This document shows positions 12,101-23,607 of a DNA stretch of 64,000 nucleotides, piece by piece. The stretch's first letter is position 1. The number at the start of each line of letters is the position of its first letter. The translations under genes were made by a program, and so were the position numbers. This DNA is from Breviolum minutum Mf 1.05b.01 (lineage: Eukaryota > Sar > Dinophyceae > Suessiales > Symbiodiniaceae), in the NCBI GenBank assembly GCA_000507305.1, contig DF240201.1:66351-130350 (forward strand). The letters run 5' to 3'. The notes beneath the pieces were generated by a model. The model was not told the DNA's origin. It saw only the letters and a program-made list of their open reading frames with translations, and made no database searches.

Positions 12101-14824
12101 CTTCGGGCTAGAGAGCTTGGTTTTTCCTGAGTTGGACCATGTTACACAATGATTTGCTCGACCTGAAAAAATTGGGTGGCGCTGAGGTGTTGCATGTGGG
12201 AACAGAGCCAGGGCTTTTCCATGGCACACTTTATGACAATTTGATCTTTGGCGTAGCTGATGGAGGCACTCATGTTAAGGGTGATTTTTTGAAACTCTGA
12301 CTACCGGTAGAAGTTTGGACATGTGCCTGAAAGATGGAGGTGCTTCCATATCATGTGATATGAGCCGGAAAAGAAACCCCGGTTGTATTCGTTACATATT
12401 GGGTGGTGGAACAGCTTTAGCTCCTTTTAATTTTTTGAAGCGGCCAGCAACTAAATACGATGTTTAGAAATATGCTGGATGAATCTACTTTATGATAAAA
12501 GATGTGGAAAACGATACACCAAACGATACTCAAACGATACGCCACACATATAATGTATAATATATACTTTATGTATATGCATCCTGGATTTTGGATTTTC
12601 ATGGGGCGTTCCAAACGATACCCCAAACGATACTCAAACGATACACCAAACGATACCTTCAACACACGCTTGCCACACCATCCCCCCCATTTCCGTTCTG
12701 CCAGACATCCCCCTCTTAGAACTTCCATGACTTCGCTTTTGCTGTCACTGCTAGCGATTGCTTGTGCTGGTGGTCAGTTGTGACGGTGCTTGTGTTGGCG
12801 ATGCTGGTGGTGCTTGTGCTGCTCTGGTGCTTGGTGTCGCTGCTAGGGTGTTTCGGTCTGGTGCTTGGTCCTGCTGGTCTGGTGCTTGGTGTCACTGGTG
12901 GTGGTTCTGGTGGTGGTGCTGCTACCCCTGCTGCTTGGAGCTGGTGCCGCTGCTGCTGCTGCTGCTGTTGGTGCTGCTGCTGGCGGTAGCGGAGGTGGTG
13001 GTGGTGGTGGTGCTCCAGCTCCACTGCAAAGCAGTAGCAGCGAAAGCAGCTCCAGCACTTCCAGCGCGGATGAAGAGAGCGACAAGGAATAGTTAAAATA
13101 GATGCTGATAATGAACTTGTGATTTGGGGAGGTGTTTCGGACAAGAAGCGGCCAGCATGGAAATAGTGGTTTCAAGTGTAACGCAAACAGATTTATACGG
13201 GGTTTTTTTTCCAGCTCATATGATGCAGATGTTTGTAACATATGAATGACGAGAGAGCAGTTCATCCAGAATTTCCTGCAACGTGGTTCAATATGAATCC
13301 AGGAGCAAGACATGAAAGTCATTCATGGAAACATTGGCTTTGCGTCAGCCGCAGGTGTGCATGGTCAGGATGCGGACCCCGAGCGCGTGAAGTACATTTG
13401 CCAACTGCTGACCCTACCACAGGAAGCGGAATCCAGCTGTAAGAGAGCTTACTAGCTTACCAATACCAAGAACACCTTGTTATGTGGATGTCAATGTATG
13501 CATGTGTTTACATGAAGTGATCTTTAGCAAATTTGGGCGGTTTGCTTTTGAACAAAGTAACGTTAAGCTTTCGCCAAATCCTGGCACCGGCAGGAGATTC
13601 TGGCGTTGCTGGATGTGCCAGACAAGCTCTGCTGGGATCAGGCCATGTGAGGTTTCTTTCGCGGTGCGGGCGGTTGGTTTCCAGCGACCAGCGACGTTGC
13701 CGGTGGCAGGTCCTGTCCCACACGCAGCAAGCTAAACTTGGTTTAGCGAGAGCTCTAGTGGCCAGGAACCAAGTCAGAGCTAAGTGGCTACCCCAACTCC
13801 AGTTCTGTACCACTAACCCTACCCAAATGCATTATATGATATTTGACATCATTTGACATTAGTTTCTTGGTAGAGTTGGATTTTTTAGTTGGATGGCACA
13901 TTGTCACATACAATCCCCCAAGAATTTTGATGCTTTGGGTATTTGTAGGGCAATCCACCTGTCAGGATGGCTCTGTATGTGAGTATTTGTTTTTGCTCAG
14001 GCTATATACAACTTGTTTGGTTGGGGTGTTTGGGCCACGCATGGGTACAGACTCTTTCTTGAATGCATGACGTATTCAAGTAACACTCAGGCAGAAGGCT
14101 GGTTTTCCAAAGGTCTCCTTCCATCGTTTTGGATCATTTGTATGTTGCTTGCGACACATCTCAGCGCATTTTAAGGCCAATCCTGATGTCCTTCTATTGC
14201 ACAAACCTTCCATGCCGTACGACGTTCTGGCCTTACTTTTTTCGGGGGAGTTTGGGCAGCTGGGGCTGGTGACTTCACTGCGTTTGAGGACAGAACCTCC
14301 CACATGGTGCTGGAAGTCATCAAGAGCCACGTGAAAAACCGTGGTGTTGGATATTCCAGCAAGGCATCCCTCAGGTGCGACATTCCAGCCCTGAAAGCCA
14401 AGAAAAGTGGCCTTAGATTCTGGAGTTTCAACGCCTCTTGTGCTTTTAGGTCTCCGCGCACTTGTATTTTCACAAGTCGGGGCCTAAATGTTTTACATTT
14501 TGAATGCCTTGGCTTTTTGTTGCCTCTAATTTGTTGCTTTGCTAAGAGCATTTCCACAACAGGTTCCAAGAGATATGGCTTGCAACTCGCTGACCGAATA
14601 TATTTGATTGGGCCAACTGGCCTTATTCAAGAGGCCATTGATGTGGGTACTTGGTGTCAGGGGTATCATTGCAGTCGAGTAAGGTGTCATAGGAGGCCAT
14701 CATACAGTTGTGCAGTGCCTGCATAAACTGTTGGGTTGCGGTACGTGTTCGAGTTGAAGATAACTTCCAATCTGATGTCCTGGAGGTTGAAGCCGATGAT
14801 GTGACTGAAGGGATGCTGGCATAG
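9163..14824 (+). CDS. ABC-type transporter (membrane domain plus ATPase), ~18 exons
   Basis: Exon peptides in order: 9163-9233 (LLSALVRRLLHYDVSSR), 9563-9650 (DVEDIVQNGYMGIIEI), about 9691-9770 (VVMALIFNAINAKVLAY), 10223-10385 (FANWMG), 10479-10529 (GGLQVVDGKMRPG), 10602-10660 (MGIFLADITLFTQIN), 11054-11109 (LMNLPTDLPDRRK), 11407-11443 (LIEFAVKSQQ), about 11757 (Walker A GLHGHGKSS), 12187-12250 (Q-loop HVGTEPGLFHGTLYDNLIFG), 13355-13438, 13652-13760 (signature WQVLSHTQQAKLGLARALV), 14176-14223 (Walker B PDVLLLHKPSMPYD), 14289-14350, 14450-14492, 14563-14631 (ADRIYLIGPTGLI) and about 14755-14824 ending at TAG. The order matches a half-type ABC exporter acting in a membrane. The signature reads LSHTQ, and Walker B has H-K where D-E is usual, which would weaken hydrolysis. 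The junction before Walker A does not join in frame by eye. The 5' end is uncertain; exons from 7.8 kb may belong. Confidence 0.8.
10843..10995. repeat. AT-rich TATA/CATA simple repeat
   Basis: Low-complexity tract of TATGTATA, CATATATA and a CACACACATATATATA run. It lies in the intron between the ABC exons at 10602 and 11054. Confidence 0.8.
12511..12660 (+). repeat. Tandem AAACGATAC-based 12-bp repeats
   Basis: The unit CCAAACGATACN recurs three times at 12511-12545 and four to five times at 12611-12657, separated by an AT-rich stretch. The array lies in the long GC-AG intron (12251-13354) of the ABC gene. Its reverse complement contains TATCGTTT, the core of the array at 33.1 kb. Confidence 0.75.
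12768..13080 (+). repeat. TGG/TGC/GCTG-rich low-complexity tract
   Basis: Imperfect runs of GGTGCTTGTGCTG, TGCTGCTGC and GGTGGTGGT are open in several frames on both strands and give Leu-, Gly- or Val-rich conceptual peptides. It lies inside the same ABC intron, so the open frames are treated as repeat artefacts rather than genes. Confidence 0.75.
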
Positions 14825-17800
14825 CAACGCGGCCCCATGTCGTGCTGAACGAGAAAAGATTGAGATGGAATGACATTGACTCAAAATTCTTTCCCAAAGC
14901 CGGGTCCCTTGATCATGGCAAGTGTTCAGTTGACGGGCAAAATGCTTGGCCAGTCCTGTTTCACCATTATTTTGCCACTGAATGTGTGGCAATCTTTAAC
15001 GACACTAACATGACGAAGCACAACAGGAGGATAATTGTCAAGTCTTTTAAAGCGAAAGCATTGCATGACACACCGACCTGTTCAAAGGTTGGTTGTTGAA
15101 AACTTGTGCTTCGTTCTGTTAAGAATAATATGAGACAATGATGCTCTGTGGGATTGCTCAAAGTAGCCGGTCAACATGTAGAGCCCGTAGAATTCCCGAG
15201 AAAGCGCCTTTGCCTCGTCGCAGAGGAAAACTACGACAGCAAAGGAAAACTGCGGACTGACATCACTGACATCATTATACTTCTATGCCGGAAGCATTGG
15301 TAGTGCATCAGCTGCGACTTGTTTAGAGTTGAAGTTCTGCAACTCGCAGGGACCTGACACTTTTTACCCAGGACTTCTTCAACGGGACCTGCTACCCGAT
15401 GACGTATCAGGCCATTTGACTAAATCTTACATCCTCATATTTTTTGTGTATCCTTCACGTGGAAACCTATGTGCAGCAATTCCACCATGGTTCACAGGGT
15501 GTATGTAGGGGAGTCACAAACACATCTTGCTTCAAACAAATAACTATTGGTTATATGAATACAGGTTGCAAATTAAGATTGGGAAAAGTTATGAAAAGTT
15601 TATCCTAGACAGACAGCAACTCACCTGTTTGGTGAGGCAGTCCTCTTTGTCTGAAATGCTTTGAATGCCAGGCACGCTCAGCCATCCCAACGAACTTTGA
15701 TTGTGCCTGAGCCTCGTAGAACCAGCTTTTGCCAAGCTCGGTGGTTCTTCAGGGTTGGTAGTAGCCCTTCAATGAACTTAAGCTAGAGCAGTTGGATAGC
15801 AAGACGCTGCAAAGTGTAACGTATGTTGCTACACGCATATATATATATATAACATATACATTTTATTAGGCAAATATTTGTATTTCCGGTCCACTCTGCC
15901 ATTTTCATTGGGGATTGCTGACAATCAAGGATCTGGCATACACTTTGGGCTGGTCTGCTGTCACGCCGCCACGATTTATGGAAGCGAAGTGATCTCCTGT
16001 TCTTCAACCTGCAGTGCATGGCGGGACCTTTCAGGGCATCATGATCCAGTTGGAGAAGCCCGGGTTGCTAGTACATGCCACGAAGCTGGAGTGAAGGCCT
16101 CAATAGTCATTGCCTCTGTCGTTTGTGTTGGGTTGAACGGGAGGTGTAGGCTGACGGATGTGAAGGTGGGTGGGCAGGAGAAGTTGCCTTCTAGCGAATC
16201 GAGCATGCGTCACAGTAAGATTCGATCAGACTTTGTGCTAACCTGCTTTTTATACGCTCGATTCGCTTCTTGAAAAAGTTCCTGCCGGTGCCGTTGGCAC
16301 CGGGAGATCCTAGAGGTTTGGCTTCTTGATCTTTGCATTTGGTTTTGAATGTATACTCATTGATTGACGTTTTTTCTTTACTGTTTCATTAGCTCTTGAA
16401 GTCGCTGCTAAGAAGATTTCAACGGATCAGTATCTGTACGGCTGGGCCAACAGAATCAATCATTGCATAACCCTGCATCATGCCGCGCGCATGTCTGGTG
16501 CTGTAGAGCCACTGCTGCTCCGGCCCGTTCACAATATGCTGCGTATCGCATCGCATAGTCATACCGCCTAGATGTCTACAGGCAAACAAGCGCAAACAGA
16601 TGTTGTATGCATGATTTGTGGGTGAAAGTGCGTGTCGATCATGATGATTTGGTAAGTACAAAAACCCGTGTATTTTGCAGAGATACCGTCTTATATTTTC
16701 CAACCTGAGTGTACGTTTCAGCAGTTGCCGTGTCCAGACCCAGGTGCGACGTCAATGAGTGCTCGCCTCATAAGTGATGTGCTGGACGTGTTGCCATGTC
16801 AGCTGCCATGGGATTATCTTGAAAACTTGATGCCAAGATGGCGTGTTCGTGGGCTTCCTCTGACATGTTTGCTACGGACGGAATATGATGAAGAAAGCCA
16901 GGACAGAGGTCAATGAGATCTTGGGACTGTGAAACTGGTGTCCTTAGTTCCTTTGGGCAAGTGGGTGCAGGATTGGTGTTGTGGCATCTTTTTAGTGCCT
17001 GTTTTGTAAAGGAGAATCGCATCCTTCCAGCATACGTGCATTTGCTGAAGCAGCGAACTGTCCGGTGCCCAAAACGGTGCCTGCCCATCTCAGGTTCAAC
17101 ACGGTCATGGAGTCATGAACATTCGAGGTGAAAAGACCCTTTAGCGATCTCCCACCTCCTAAAGATAGGCTGGGCGGCTAGTTATTATATATAGATTCCT
17201 GCTTCAAAGGAGAGCCATGGCATGATCGGTATGCATGTTGTCCCCTGGCACAACATGGCAGGATCATTCAAACCCTGGGGCCGGTGTGCCCGGCTGGTTC
17301 TGGTTCCAAAATTATGCTCCTGACTCTTCCAGCTTGCTATGGGTGACGGGAGGTACAGTTCTCCGGCAGCCTTGCGTCATCTTCAAGGACCTCATCATCA
17401 CCATCGCAATCATCAGCATCACTACCAACTATGAAGCATGCATCCACGACACTTTTCAACTGAGACTACCTGGCAGATTTTCAGGACAACCTGGTACATG
17501 CTGAATCAGCCTTTGCAGGACCCCAGCGACGTGTGATTTGCATAGTGACCACGTGCTATGTAAAGCCATGTGCACAGGACCCGACTGATTCACTTCGCGA
17601 AACAGCTTACCTGTGTGGCGAGTTGCAGTCGACAATGGCCCTAGCCAAGGCCTTCAACAGTTTGGAACAGATGGAGGGAGGGAGGCTTCTGCGAAGAATT
17701 GCTATACTTATTGCAGGCAGAGTCGACCCTCTATGCAGTGAACAGTTTGTTGCAAAATGCCGTTTTGGCCTCAGATATTGCCATGCACGGTTTGAAGTGA

Positions 17801-18118
17801 CTTGTGGAAGTCTTGTGTAGGCTAGTCAGGCAAGTTTACTGTAGTCGTTAACAGCCATGCCGCGTCTGCTGTGAAGATCCTGGGTTCAAGCGCTCAGACA
17901 TGAGAAAGGTTGCGGTGACAGAAGATGACATGCAATTCTCAGAACAGAGGTGTTTTTTTCCATTTCAGCCAAGCCTTCACCCACATAGTCTCCATCACAT
18001 GATTTTATTGATCGGAAGTAATGCTATTTAAAAGTAAGAGGTGTCCAGAAAGTGTAATAAACGACATGACATCACGAAAAGGTTGAACAATTGATATTTT
18101 GAATCGTGAACTTTGCAG
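14825..18118 (+). other. No assignable gene; a few exon-like fragments
   Basis: An (AT)n run lies at 15837-15850. Coding-like pieces preceded by AG include 16037-16093 (GIMIQLEKPGLLVHATKLE, then stop), about 17590-17690 (ELQSTMALAKAFNSLEQMEG) and about 17718-17800 (AESTLYAVNSLLQNAVLASD, ending at a stop). They may form a gene between the ABC and ketosynthase genes. None matches a family I recognise. Confidence 0.3.
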
Positions 18119-21100
18119 CACCTTTTTGTGCGCCAAGATAAACCGCAATCAGTGCACCCCCTGAGCTTGGCAGAAATGCCACAGGGAGAAGAGGAAGCAG
18201 ATGTCGTGATCGGACAGTTGACGCAGGAAGCTGCATCATTAGAAATTGCCACCAAGGTTTGTGGCAAAGGTTTCTGTGTAGTAGCTCCTGGCTTTGAGGA
18301 TTCTGTGCTGCGAGGAGCCTTAGATGAGATCACTAGCTTCCAAAAGACAAATCGTTGGCAACAAGCCAACACCGTGATCCAAGAAGGTCTCTTAGGTACC
18401 GAAGGTTCGGCCTTCATCGCAGAATTGGAGTCGCCTGAGAAGGATCACAGGGCACGAGAGGATGGTGAGGTGCTGATGGAGTTGGATACAGCTATGACCC
18501 ATTTGGGCTTTCATATCCAGCCATATCTGGGCAGCTTTGGGATTGAAGTGACCCATCGAGGTCGTGCCCTTATCCATCAAGCAGGAGAACCTGGAGAAGA
18601 ACGAGTTCCACTTACAGACAAAGAGGTGGTGAGATGGCTATCTCAATTCTTAAGGCATAAGGTGATGATTATCATTTTTCTGGGTCCTAGCACTGGAACC
18701 TTAGAAATGAAGCCCTACAACACTGATGATGCAGAAACCTTTGAGATTCAGACATATCCAGGAACATTGGTGGTCTTGCGTCCAGACATTTTGTCACATA
18801 AGCATTTCTCAAATGGCCGGTCCTTGGCAATGAGCACCTTCTTCTTGCAAGGGGACCGGAAGCCAAAGAGAACCAAAAGGTCGGACAAAATGGTACCAGC
18901 AGCTAAAGAATCTTGCCTGTTTAAGTTTACTTGATGGTACAGTTTAATCTTTGGAGATTTGAACACCTAAGTCTAACTCATGGAATTTGCTTGGTTTTTT
19001 TGGTTGGGAATATGAATCCCTAATCCTACCTGACAGTTGGAAATCTCTCCGGGTCCAACTCAGGAATTGGATGATTGGACAGTGAACAGGCTTAGGGAGC
19101 TGAAGGAAAAGAACCTGAACTCCCAATTTTGGGACCCTGACATTCCCAGGGAATGGCAAAGTGCTATGAATCATATGTTTCACAAGGGCCAGATGATTGC
19201 AGTGAAAGGTGAGGCTTGCAAAGTGCCAGCGACCGAGTCTCCAGATGCCTTTTGCATGGCTACCGCTTTTGCACCTGACTACCCACAAGATGTACCTCGC
19301 ATTCGCTGGGATCATGAGGAAGTCTATGATCCAGATCCGGAAAGTTGGAGAAACTTCAAATCCTACTGCAAACATGGAAGCTTTATGGATGGCATTGAGC
19401 TCTTTGATTGTAAGATGTTCAGCATGTCTCCCAACGAGGCCAGGCCAAGATTCTGGCACAATGTAGGGTAACCTGCTGTATGACTTCAACCAGCTGCTAG
19501 AAATGAACCTCATTTCTATCTCATTTCTTGTTTTTTTTTGGGTTCCAGATTTCCAGATGTCGATCTCTTGCGGTTTTGTCAGGCCAAGTCGATGGACCCA
19601 CACCAGAGATTGATTTTGGAAGTGGGTTATGAAGCATTGTACAACATGGGCATGAGAAAGAACACCTTGGTGAACACAACCTGTGGTGTCTATGTTGGAT
19701 GTGGTAATGTGGAATGGTCCATGATGCCACGAGACTTAGACCAGGGTGCTTTCGCGGCCACTGGTGGGGCCTTGTCCATTAGTTCTGGGCGCTTCTCCTT
19801 CACCCTGGGCTTAAAAGGGCCAAGTATGACAATAGATACAGATGCTTCTTCTGGTGCTACATCAATCTATTTGGGGGCAGAAGCTGTTCAAAGAAAAGGT
19901 CGTGCAACACCCAACGAATTCTCTGTAGCCATTGCAGCGCACCTTTTACTGGCTGCAATTTGGTGGCCCACGCACTGTGCGTCAGGTTGGCTGTGCGCCA
20001 CTGGTAGATGTTTGACCTTTGATGCAACAGCCAGTGGCTATGTGCGTGGTGATGGTGTTGCAGCTGTAACTCTAAAGGCATCCAGTCAGTTGGTAGATGG
20101 GAAGTATGTCACCAGTGAGGAGGAACCACTGGGATCTATCGCCGGTGCCATGATGAACAACAATGGCAAAGGTGCAAGCCTTTCGGCTCCCCATGGTCCA
20201 GCAGAGCAAGAGGTGGTTGCAGAAGCTCTTCAGAATGCCAGCATTGTCCCAGCAGATGTTGATGCAGTTGAAGTCTATGGTGCAGGTGCCTTCCTACCAG
20301 ATGCCATTGAGGTAGGTTCAATGGTACGAGCACACCGCAGCGAAGATGCCAAGGACCCACCTTTGCTCCTAACCTCTGTCAAGAGCAGCATTGGAAATCA
20401 AATCGAAACCTCTGGCATCATCTCCTTCATGCGAGTGATCAGTGCGATTCGATTTGGATATGCCACCCCAAACTTGCATCTGCGGCAGGCCAACCCTCAT
20501 TGTGATCTGGAAGATCAACCCGTCAACATTGCCACAGAGCTCATGGAGTATCAGAAACAAAGTGCATTTGTAGGAGTGATGGCACGTGGCTTCGGTGGCT
20601 CCAACATCTACACCATCGCTTGGGGTGCCATGCGTGATAAGAGCCGCCAACATGTCGTTATCTCGGCCAGAGATAGCATCATGTATTGGCCCGGAGGTGG
20701 CGGCGCCTTGGCGAACGAGCAGGTGCCCAACCATGCCTATATGATTGTTGGCTCATGGTCTCAGTGGCAAGAAGCAGAGGCTATGGAACCTGAAGGTGAT
20801 GGCACTTACAGTTACTAGGAGATGGTTTCAAGCATTTGATGATTTCATCATGTTCATCCCTTGTTTCGCAAGATCAAATCTCAGAATGTACAGTGTTTTG
20901 TGCTATTTTTTTCAAAAAGGCGGCAGTTCTGAAAGTGACAAACGATTTTTGCTGATGATTGGTTCAAGCAACTAAGGTTATGTGGTGGTGCTTGGCGAAA
21001 GCCGCTTTGAACAATTTCAGATCTGGCTTGATGGAGATCCTGCACGTGTTTTGCATCCAGGTCATGCCAAGGGCTTCAAGGACACGACCGTCTTTGGGCC

Positions 21101-22259
21101 TGGCTCCATGGGTCATGGATGCAACTGGGTGATTGATGGAAGACAAGAGTTACCAGCCATTAAGGTGCCCAAAGAACTTGGGGATGAGAGCTTGCTTCCG
21201 AAGATGAGCAAGGCCATCAAGATGGAAGCATCGGAAGGGGCCAAACCCAAATGTCCCGCGGCCGACTATGGAATGCCTGGAGATTCTTACCGAGTCAGTC
21301 TTCGTGTCACAGGGCGCTGGCGAAATGTGACCTGGGAAAAGCTTCCAGCCGGACATCCGCAAGCACGACTGTCGGACCAGCTCACGAAGGAAAGAGTCAG
21401 TCAGTTTCTGGGTGGTATCTTTTAGCAAGCTTCACTCTTTTCAAACGAGTGAAAAAATCAATAGGTTCCATTTATTCGAAGATTCATGAAGATTACCCCA
21501 AATGTATCCAAGTGTTCCTTTCATTTACTTTCGCACTTTCGAGATGGATGAAAAAGCACACGAAAGCCTGGAATAAGGTTCTACATCGCAGGTTCATGGA
21601 ATGATTGGAACCTGTCTGAGATGATCAGCACAGAAGCTGGACGCTACACAGCCACAGCAGTACTGTGGCGTGATGGTGGTGAATTCCAGGTTCTCCGAAA
21701 TCGTGATTGGTCCCAAGTGATTCATCCAAAGGTGCCCAAGGCAGGCATGACAGAACAGCTGGCGGGTCCTGATGATCAAGGCCATGGTATGAATTGGTTT
21801 CTGAATGGCCAGGCTGGTGAGGTCTTCAGGATAGAGCTGTCTCGCAGAGGAGAGTCTGGCCTCTTTGAGTATGGCCTGAAGTGGGAACGTTTAGTGGAAG
21901 ACAAACCTCAAACGCACCAGAAATACTGTATTGTAGGATCCTGGGACAACTGGGAAGCTGCTACTGAAATGAGTTTTGATGGCACCTGCTACAAGTACAC
22001 AGTGACTTTGGGCCTCAGGAATGAAGAGAGCTTCCAGATCTTGTTGGATGGTCTTAGGGAGAGGACGCTTCATCCAGATAGGCCAAATGCCAGCCCCTTT
22101 GTGAGCCACGTGCTTCAAGGACCCAGCATAAGTGCACACGGCCTGAACTGGACTGTGGGAAGAGATGGTGGTTCAGGTAGCAAATATGAGGTGAGATTGA
22201 ATCTCACAAAAAGAGGTCATCCCAAAAACGTGGATTGGATCAAGCTGCCGAATGAGTGA
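18119..22259 (+). CDS. Ketosynthase-like protein lacking its catalytic triad, with three glycogen-binding-like repeats (5 exons)
   Basis: Exons 18119-18892, 19037-19438, 19583-20810, 20977-21403 and 21578-22259 join in frame to 1171 codons ending at TGA. The first ATG in frame is 18176, and upstream exons may exist. Exon 1 is an N-terminal domain seen in dinoflagellate ketosynthases, with YPGTLVVLRPDILSHKHF suggesting a beta-helix fold. Exons 2-3 hold a type I-like ketosynthase: EACKVPA, RWDHEEVYDPDPESW, FDCKMFSMSPNEA joined to KSMDPHQRLILEVGYEAL, then GPSMTIDTDASSGA, EVYGAGAFLPDAIEVGS and SVKSSIGNQ. The condensing enzyme needs Cys-His-His. Here they are Ala (19844-19846), Tyr (20276-20278) and Asn (20396-20398), so it cannot condense acyl units in the usual way. 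Exons 3-5 add three repeats with GSWSQW, GSWNDW and GSWDNW plus FQIWLDGD or similar, resembling CBM48 glycogen-binding modules. A structural or regulatory polyketide-synthase relative is inferred. Confidence 0.9.
18893..19036 (+). other. Intron 1 of the ketosynthase-like gene
   Basis: GT-AG intron of 144 nt between ATG|GTACCA and CTGACAG|TTGGAA, phase 0. A second AG, CTCAG at 19064-ish before GAATTGG, would also keep frame. The choice rests only on frame continuity. Confidence 0.6.
19439..19582 (+). other. Intron 2 of the ketosynthase-like gene (GC-AG)
   Basis: The exon ends CCCAACGAG and the intron reads GCCAGG...TTTGTCAG before GCCAAGTCG. Removing it restores the conserved SPNEA-KS-MDPHQR spacing exactly. 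GCCA is present at both junctions, so the exact cut can slide. The polypyrimidine tract and TTCCAG at 19548 look like an acceptor too but give the wrong frame. Confidence 0.75.
20811..20976 (+). other. Intron 3 of the ketosynthase-like gene (GT-AG)
   Basis: The sequence ACTTACA|GTTACTAGG...AACTAAG|GTTATGTGG splices to continue GDGTYSYVVVLGE, removing the in-frame TAG at 20816. GTTA is duplicated at the two ends. Confidence 0.85.
21404..21577 (+). other. Intron 4 of the ketosynthase-like gene (GT-AG)
   Basis: The sequence GTCAGTCA|GTTTCTGGG...GAATAAG|GTTCTACATC splices to give ERVSQFYIAGSWNDW, restoring the start of the second repeat. GTT is shared by both ends. Confidence 0.85.
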
Positions 22260-22584
22260 GACCGAAACAGCACTTGGCACATACTTTTAGCATAGGACAT
22301 GAGACCTGAAAATGTCGGTGGGTCGTCTTCCATTGGTCACCATACGACGAGCAAAGGCAGCTGAGAAAAAGGGCCAATGCACCTGGGCGCTGCTCCACTC
22401 ATGTTGAATCTTCATCGCGGGCTTGTGCAAGTCCCTTGTAAGCTTGGATCGCATTCAACCGTAACATTGTCTGCAGGGCTGGCATACGCTCGACATGAAC
22501 TATAGGAAGAAACTGATGAAATCGACGTTTGCATGTCATTTCTGACACCACTCAATTCGGCCAAGTACACCCCTTGCCTTCAAG

Positions 22585-22780
22585 GTCTCCGTGCTGGAGG
22601 CCTTCAAGCAGCTGCATGACTCTAAAAAGCGTGGCACACAGTCCTTGGCTGATGTGCCAGTCGAACACCTGGCAAAGGCTGGTTGGTTAAATGCCTTTTT
22701 TTGCCTCGGAAAGTGTGGAGGATTTTGCCATTTTGGATGACCAAATGCTTATCAAGTACCATGGGCAAGGGATGGCAAAG
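22585..22780 (+). pseudogene. Unassigned exon with a one-base frameshift
   Basis: The stretch is bounded by CAAG|GTCTCC and GCAAAG|GTGAGG, good acceptor and donor signals. It reads VLEAFKQLHDSKKRG and continues to EHLAKAGWLNAF. After a run of seven T (22696-22702) it is open only in the next frame (ASESVEDFAILDDQMLIKYHG). Its length, 196, is one more than 65 codons, so a single extra T explains it. This is either a decayed exon or a sequencing error in the homopolymer. I do not recognise the family. It follows the ketosynthase gene by about 325 bases. Confidence 0.5.
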
Positions 22781-23607
22781 GTGAGGAAACAGTGCTCAGT
22801 GATTTGGAGAATTTCATCGGTTCAGTTGTCCGATCGCATCGCAGGTATGGACGACGAAGCACCATGACAGGTCTTCTGATTCGGATGACAGGACGGGAAG
22901 TGAGGGAAGCTGAGGTTTGAGTCGGAGCAAGATTGTCTACCACACTCACTTTAGTCCATGGATGCTTTTGAATGCAGTAAAAAAAACCCTTCCCTGATTG
23001 ATCCTTTACATCGGAAGGAGTCCCCCCTTTGAAAGACATCTCATTCTAAACTGCATGAGGTTCGCGATGGCGTTGGCCAAATATATTTCATTGTATTTTC
23101 ATTATATTTCGTATTTATTTGCAAGCAAAAGATACCATCGGCGGCTTTACTGGCCCCCTCACTCCGAAAGAGATAGAAAGATAGAGGGAGATACCCCAGA
23201 ATTCGTAGAGCTTTCAAAGATGTTTTTTCATAGCAGATCCATTACCAAGTCCACACCTTACAACAGGGTAACTTAGATACAAACGTACGACCTCAATAAG
23301 TTCAGTCAAGCTGGAAGACAGAAAGTGTCATGGGGACAAGTGTTTTGCTTCATTTCGTTTAAAAAAATGTCTCATCTGGAGACAATTGAACAAATAAACA
23401 GTTGTTCAGAAGTCAGAAGGGGCAACTTTTCCCAGTTTTACCGGGATTGCTGCTTGAGGACTCACCACTCTACTCGTCACGAGGCTGTTTCCTTGACATG
23501 TGTTGAAGCTGGGTTCGAATTAGATTTACCTTGCTGGTTCAGGTGCTAACGTCCATGGCTCAGTTGAAGCAATGTTTCAGGGTTCATGGTGGCAAAATTC
23601 AGCAAAT
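22781..23607. other. Intergenic, nothing recognised
   Basis: No convincing exon, repeat or motif was seen between the broken exon and the first tandem unit. The short open frames have no coding character. Confidence 0.5.

Noticed and set aside
12716..13322. Leu/Gly/Pro-rich open frames near 12.7-13.3 kb
   Set aside because: They fall in the TGG/TGC repeat of an ABC-gene intron and are open in opposing frames.
19549..19582. Acceptor at TTCCAG 19543-19548 for the second ketosynthase intron
   Set aside because: It has the better polypyrimidine tract but gives the wrong frame with available donors, whereas the AG at 19581-19582 restores SPNEA-KS-MDP exactly.
18944..19603. 219-codon minus-strand open frame
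   Set aside because: It is antisense to conserved ketosynthase exons and their introns, with no family resemblance.
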